Assembly (NCBI GenBank): GCA_017534535.1
Contig: JAFXVZ010000038.1
Location: 34,366-98,365 of the forward strand
Length of the DNA stretch: 64,000 bases
DNA from: Bacteroidaceae bacterium
GTDB taxonomy: Bacteria > Bacteroidota > Bacteroidia > Bacteroidales > Bacteroidaceae
Reading direction: 5' to 3'
Position numbers and translations under genes: made by a program. Numbering within the stretch: the stretch's first letter is position 1; the number at the start of each line of letters is the position of its first letter. This document shows positions 61,502-64,000 of the stretch, one piece after another. The notes under the pieces are model-generated. The model was not told the origin of the DNA. It saw only the letters and a list, made by a program, of their open reading frames with translations, and did not search any database.

Positions 61502-61578
61502 ATATCATCCATTTATATAATAATGACATGAAATTTGGTTCTGCATCAACTTGAGTAATCTTTTTTACTGTTTTAGTT

Positions 61579-61980
61579 ACATAGTTACATTATACTTGTT
61601 AATCGCTTGATACTTATTGCCTTTAGCTTAGTGTACCTTCTCTCGGAAGTTACACTAAGTTACACTGGTGCCAAAACAACTTGTTTTGATGTGAGAGAAT
61701 ACTATACTAATACCTGTCAGAAAGCAATATAACGACACCAAAACAAGTTGTTTTGGTGTGAGCGCATTGCTTTTCCCTGATGATGAAAACATGTTCTCGA
61801 CTCTGACACTTGCCTATGTTTCCCCTTTGCGAAAGTATTATTTGCCAAATTAGTGTAACTTTATTAAAAAGGTACACCGCCGTAAATTGTTAATAAACAA
61901 TACACTAACTCAAAAAGTGTAACTATGTATCTTTTTAATGATATTTTTGAGTTGAGGAGCTTTTAGATAGCACTCATTAT
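61579..61980. repeat. Intergenic hairpin element, copies B and C in inverted orientation
   Basis: Copy B (plus strand): ACATAGTTACAT (61579-61590), hairpin CTTAGTGTA/TACACTAAG (61627-61659) with C-T mismatch and CTTC/GAAG inner stem, then palindromes at 61672-61688 and 61735-61759. Copy C (minus strand): ATAATGAGTGCTA (61980-61968), ACATAGTTACAC (about 61928-61917), and hairpin GTGTA/TACAC with CTTT/AAAG and five-base loop (61853-61877). Gene-free spacer 61502-62043 otherwise shows nothing. The plan is the same as at 6386-6580. Confidence 0.75.
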
Positions 61981-62043
61981 TTTCAGATTTCCAAGCGTTA
62001 GAATAAATAATGTGCCATTTCCTATATCATTACATAAAAAAGT

Positions 62044-62069
62044 AGAGGGAGGCGAACTCGCCTCCCTCT
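62044..62069 (-). terminator. Terminator of the susC-susD operon
   Basis: AGAGGGAGGCGA pairs with TCGCCTCCCTCT; on the minus strand it is followed by ACTTTTTTATG. Confidence 0.9.
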
Positions 62070-62097
62070 GAGATTATGAATCCATTAAACCTTGGAT

Positions 62098-63765
62098 TTA
62101 GTTGAATGCTGGATAACCAGGATTCTGTGTCAGTTTAGGATTGGTCTGCCAAGCTGTCAATGGAATAGGGAACAACTTCAGATACTCATCTGATTTACGA
62201 TTCCAAGCACTTGGGTTGATGGTGTAGGTCTTTGGAATACCCCACTCGTCAACCTCCTGGCTAACTGTTGCACGTAACATGCTCCACATATCCTTGTCGT
62301 AGCAACCGAAGCGGATGTCATCCTCACGAGACACGCCTTCCCAAGCCAACTCCAGACGACGTTCCAACTGCACATCAGCCAGAGTAACTGTAGCGTAATT
62401 GTGAGAAGCATTGCCCCAAGCACGCTGACGGACAGCGTTCACCAGCTGAGTTGCCTCAGCAACCGAGCCACCTGAACGGAGCAGAGCCTCTGCACGTACC
62501 AGGTAGAAGTCAGCCAAACGGAAGATAGCGAAGTCGTTGTTCATGGCACTTGTCAGAGAAGCATCATACTCCCACTTGCCTACACGGCCACCATCCTGCT
62601 GCTGTACGTCTGCCCAGATGGTACCGTCACGCTGTGCACCATAGAGAGGGAATACCTCAGCATAGTGGTTCATTGGGAGAGAGTGGCCTGTCATCAGGAT
62701 CTCAGAAGTACCCTTCTTGTACTGCTGACCCAGACGGAATGATGCGATACGAGGATCGTTCTCAGGATCGTCGTAGTAAGTGTAAGTAGGATCGCTTGCC
62801 TTACTAGGATCGTGCATGAACAGCTTCACATAGTCAGGCTGAGCGCAGAAACCGTTCCAAGCACCGAAGCTTGCACCGATAGCCTGGTTCTCAACATAGC
62901 CTAAGGTACGGAAGTGCAGTGAGTTGGTATTGGAAGTATCACTTGAAGTGTACTGTGCGCAGAGGATAGACTCCTTGTTGCCGGAGTTGTTCCAAGAGAA
63001 GTTGTCGCTCCAGTTACTCAGCAGTTCCAGACCCGGGTCGGTGATGACCAGGTTAGCCTCGCTGGCAGCCTCGGCATACTTGTTGCCAAGACCCCAAGAT
63101 TCAGCGTTCAGGTACAGCTTAGCCAGCAGTGCGTGAGCTGAAGCCTTGGTGAACTTACCATAGTTGCCATTAGCCTCTGGCAGGGCAGGAATCAAGGAGT
63201 TAACCTCACCTACCAGCCAGTTGTAAACCTCAGAACGGCTTGAGTTGGTAGGCAGTTCCTTGTCGTTATAGTCGATAACCATAGGAACATTGCCCCATCC
63301 ATTTACCAAGAAATAGTACCAATATGCGCGGATACCGCGGATTTCAGCAGCCATCTGATCCTTGTTGGCCATATCTGAACCCAACACGGTGTTCAGGTTA
63401 GCGTTGCAGGTACCAATTGACTCCATGGCAGCGTTCCATGCGCCACGGTTACAAGAGGTCATGCTGGTGTAGGTGTGCATGAACATCTGCATGTACTGAC
63501 CACCGTCCCACCAGTCACCACCCTTACGGGTAGGATAAATCTGAACGGATCCAGCAGATTCGCTCATGGTCAGACCGTCAGACGGGAACACACGCTTCAA
63601 TGTGTTGTAGCAAGTACCTACCAGAGCGTTGATCTCTGTAGTTGTGCTACCGAAAGTCTCTGCCGGCAGCTGGTCATAGATACGCTCGTCCAGGTTCGTG
63701 CAAGAAGGCACTGTAATCACCAGGGCAGCGACAGCCAGCAGACTGAATATCTTATTCTTTTTCAT
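62098..63765 (-). CDS. RagB/SusD-family nutrient-binding outer membrane lipoprotein
   Basis: A 555-residue lipoprotein (MKKNKIFSLLAVAALVITVPSCTNLDE, lipobox Cys). SusD-type TPR scaffold: INALVGTCYNTLKRVF, AEIRGIRAYWYYFLVNGWGNVPMVIDY, KASAHALLAKLYLNAESWG and the C-terminal IFRLADFYLVRAEALLRSGG, VQLERRLELAWEGVSREDDIRF, LFPIPLTAWQTNPKLTQNPGY. It covers the SusC channel as a surface glycan-binding lid. It follows susC by 24 bp. The bound glycan is not visible from sequence; the GH cluster 2 kb away is on the opposite strand. Confidence 0.96.
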   Translation of the reverse strand: MKKNKIFSLLAVAALVITVPSCTNLDERIYDQLPAETFGSTTTEINALVGTCYNTLKRVFPSDGLTMSESAGSVQIYPTRKGGDWWDGGQYMQMFMHTYTSMTSCNRGAWNAAMESIGTCNANLNTVLGSDMANKDQMAAEIRGIRAYWYYFLVNGWGNVPMVIDYNDKELPTNSSRSEVYNWLVGEVNSLIPALPEANGNYGKFTKASAHALLAKLYLNAESWGLGNKYAEAASEANLVITDPGLELLSNWSDNFSWNNSGNKESILCAQYTSSDTSNTNSLHFRTLGYVENQAIGASFGAWNGFCAQPDYVKLFMHDPSKASDPTYTYYDDPENDPRIASFRLGQQYKKGTSEILMTGHSLPMNHYAEVFPLYGAQRDGTIWADVQQQDGGRVGKWEYDASLTSAMNNDFAIFRLADFYLVRAEALLRSGGSVAEATQLVNAVRQRAWGNASHNYATVTLADVQLERRLELAWEGVSREDDIRFGCYDKDMWSMLRATVSQEVDEWGIPKTYTINPSAWNRKSDEYLKLFPIPLTAWQTNPKLTQNPGYPAFN

Positions 63766-63789
63766 AATGTATGTCCTGTTTTTTAAAGG

Positions 63790-64000
63790 TTAGAATGTTA
63801 AGTTAACACCGAAGATGAATGAGCGAGACTTCGGGAAGTACTCGCGTGCCTCGATACCTGGAGACAGACCTGAGGTTGAAGAGTAGTTCACTTCAGGATC
63901 CAGACCCTTATAGCCGGTGATCACGAACAGGTTCTGTGCAGTCACGTACAGACGTGCCTTGCTCAGCCAGTCGAGCTTCTTGGTGTCGAAGGTATAACCC
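63790..64000 (-). CDS. SusC/RagA TonB-linked outer membrane protein, C-terminus only
   Basis: The last 69 codons of a gene that continues beyond the window. The translation reads WLSKARLYVTAQNLFVITGY, KGLDPEVNYS and GIEAREYFPKSRSFIFGVNL, ending TF. This is the standard end of SusC-type TonB-dependent transporters: the AQNLFV(I)T strand, the GLDPEV motif and a final Phe. It forms the canonical pair with the SusD gene 24 bp downstream. Confidence 0.95.
   Translation of the reverse strand, partial: GYTFDTKKLDWLSKARLYVTAQNLFVITGYKGLDPEVNYSSTSGLSPGIEAREYFPKSRSFIFGVNLTF

Overview
The window looks like chromosomal DNA of a Bacteroidales bacterium, most probably Prevotellaceae (Prevotella/Segatella-like). 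The grounds are TAnnTTTG-type -7 promoter motifs in front of many genes, a fused SecDF, a SusC/SusD pair, TonB-linked outer membrane proteins tied to ECF sigma/anti-sigma pairs, an ATP-type PEP carboxykinase with a ferredoxin-linked 2-oxoacid oxidoreductase (anaerobic succinate-type metabolism), and lipoprotein-rich polysaccharide genes. No prophage, transposase, integrase, CRISPR array or rRNA gene is visible.

Layout. 0-6.3 kb: tail of a nuclease-like gene, secDF, tRNA-Arg(CCT), and the two-subunit 2-oxoacid:ferredoxin oxidoreductase. 6.3-6.8 kb: repeat-rich spacer. 6.8-10.8 kb: ECF sigma, membrane anti-sigma-like protein and TonB-type barrel, read leftward. 10.9-18.2 kb: a tiny winged-helix-like protein, an FtsX-type permease, and two copies of a 'small three-helix membrane protein + membrane-bound LytTR regulator' module around an esterase fused to a GDPD-like domain that has lost its catalytic residues. 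18.2-20.6 kb: a second ECF sigma operon. 20.7-24.2 kb: alpha/beta hydrolase, upp, pckA. 24.3-33.5 kb: histidine kinase and NtrC-type regulator followed by a TolC/ABC/FtsX/HlyD efflux operon whose upstream region carries a sigma-54-like -24/-12 element and an inverted-repeat operator. 33.5-34.4 kb: gene-poor spacer with long inverted repeats, a 36-bp palindrome and an rRNA-leader-like segment. 34.4-46.8 kb: housekeeping genes (typA, rpsO, acyl-CoA ligase, sufE-like, glutaminyl cyclase-like, LD-carboxypeptidase, pnp, thioredoxin-fold lipoprotein, greA, HIT, mannose-1-phosphate guanylyltransferase). 47.0-51.0 kb: tRNA-Leu(CAA), two double-glycine-leader peptides, CE1-type esterase, EEP-family nuclease/phosphatase, TIM-barrel protein. 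51.1-59.7 kb: a glycoside hydrolase operon (GH13, GH2, GH127, GH31). 59.8-61.5 kb: Na/Pi cotransporter. 61.5-64 kb: a second copy-rich spacer, then SusD and the C-terminus of SusC.

The most notable non-genic signals are: (1) a family of heptanucleotide tandem arrays (GTCAATN / TTCATTN and complements) that sit at gene junctions, often holding the stop codon of the preceding gene, and in one case form part of the coding sequence of the NtrC-type regulator; (2) a larger intergenic element present three times (6.4 kb, and twice inverted at 61.6-62.0 kb) with a hairpin whose stem covaries between copies; (3) two paralogous peptides with 49-residue leaders ending in VTGG and unrelated cores, which are the best candidate here for a poorly described system. 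All similarity and function statements come from reading motifs; no database search was run.
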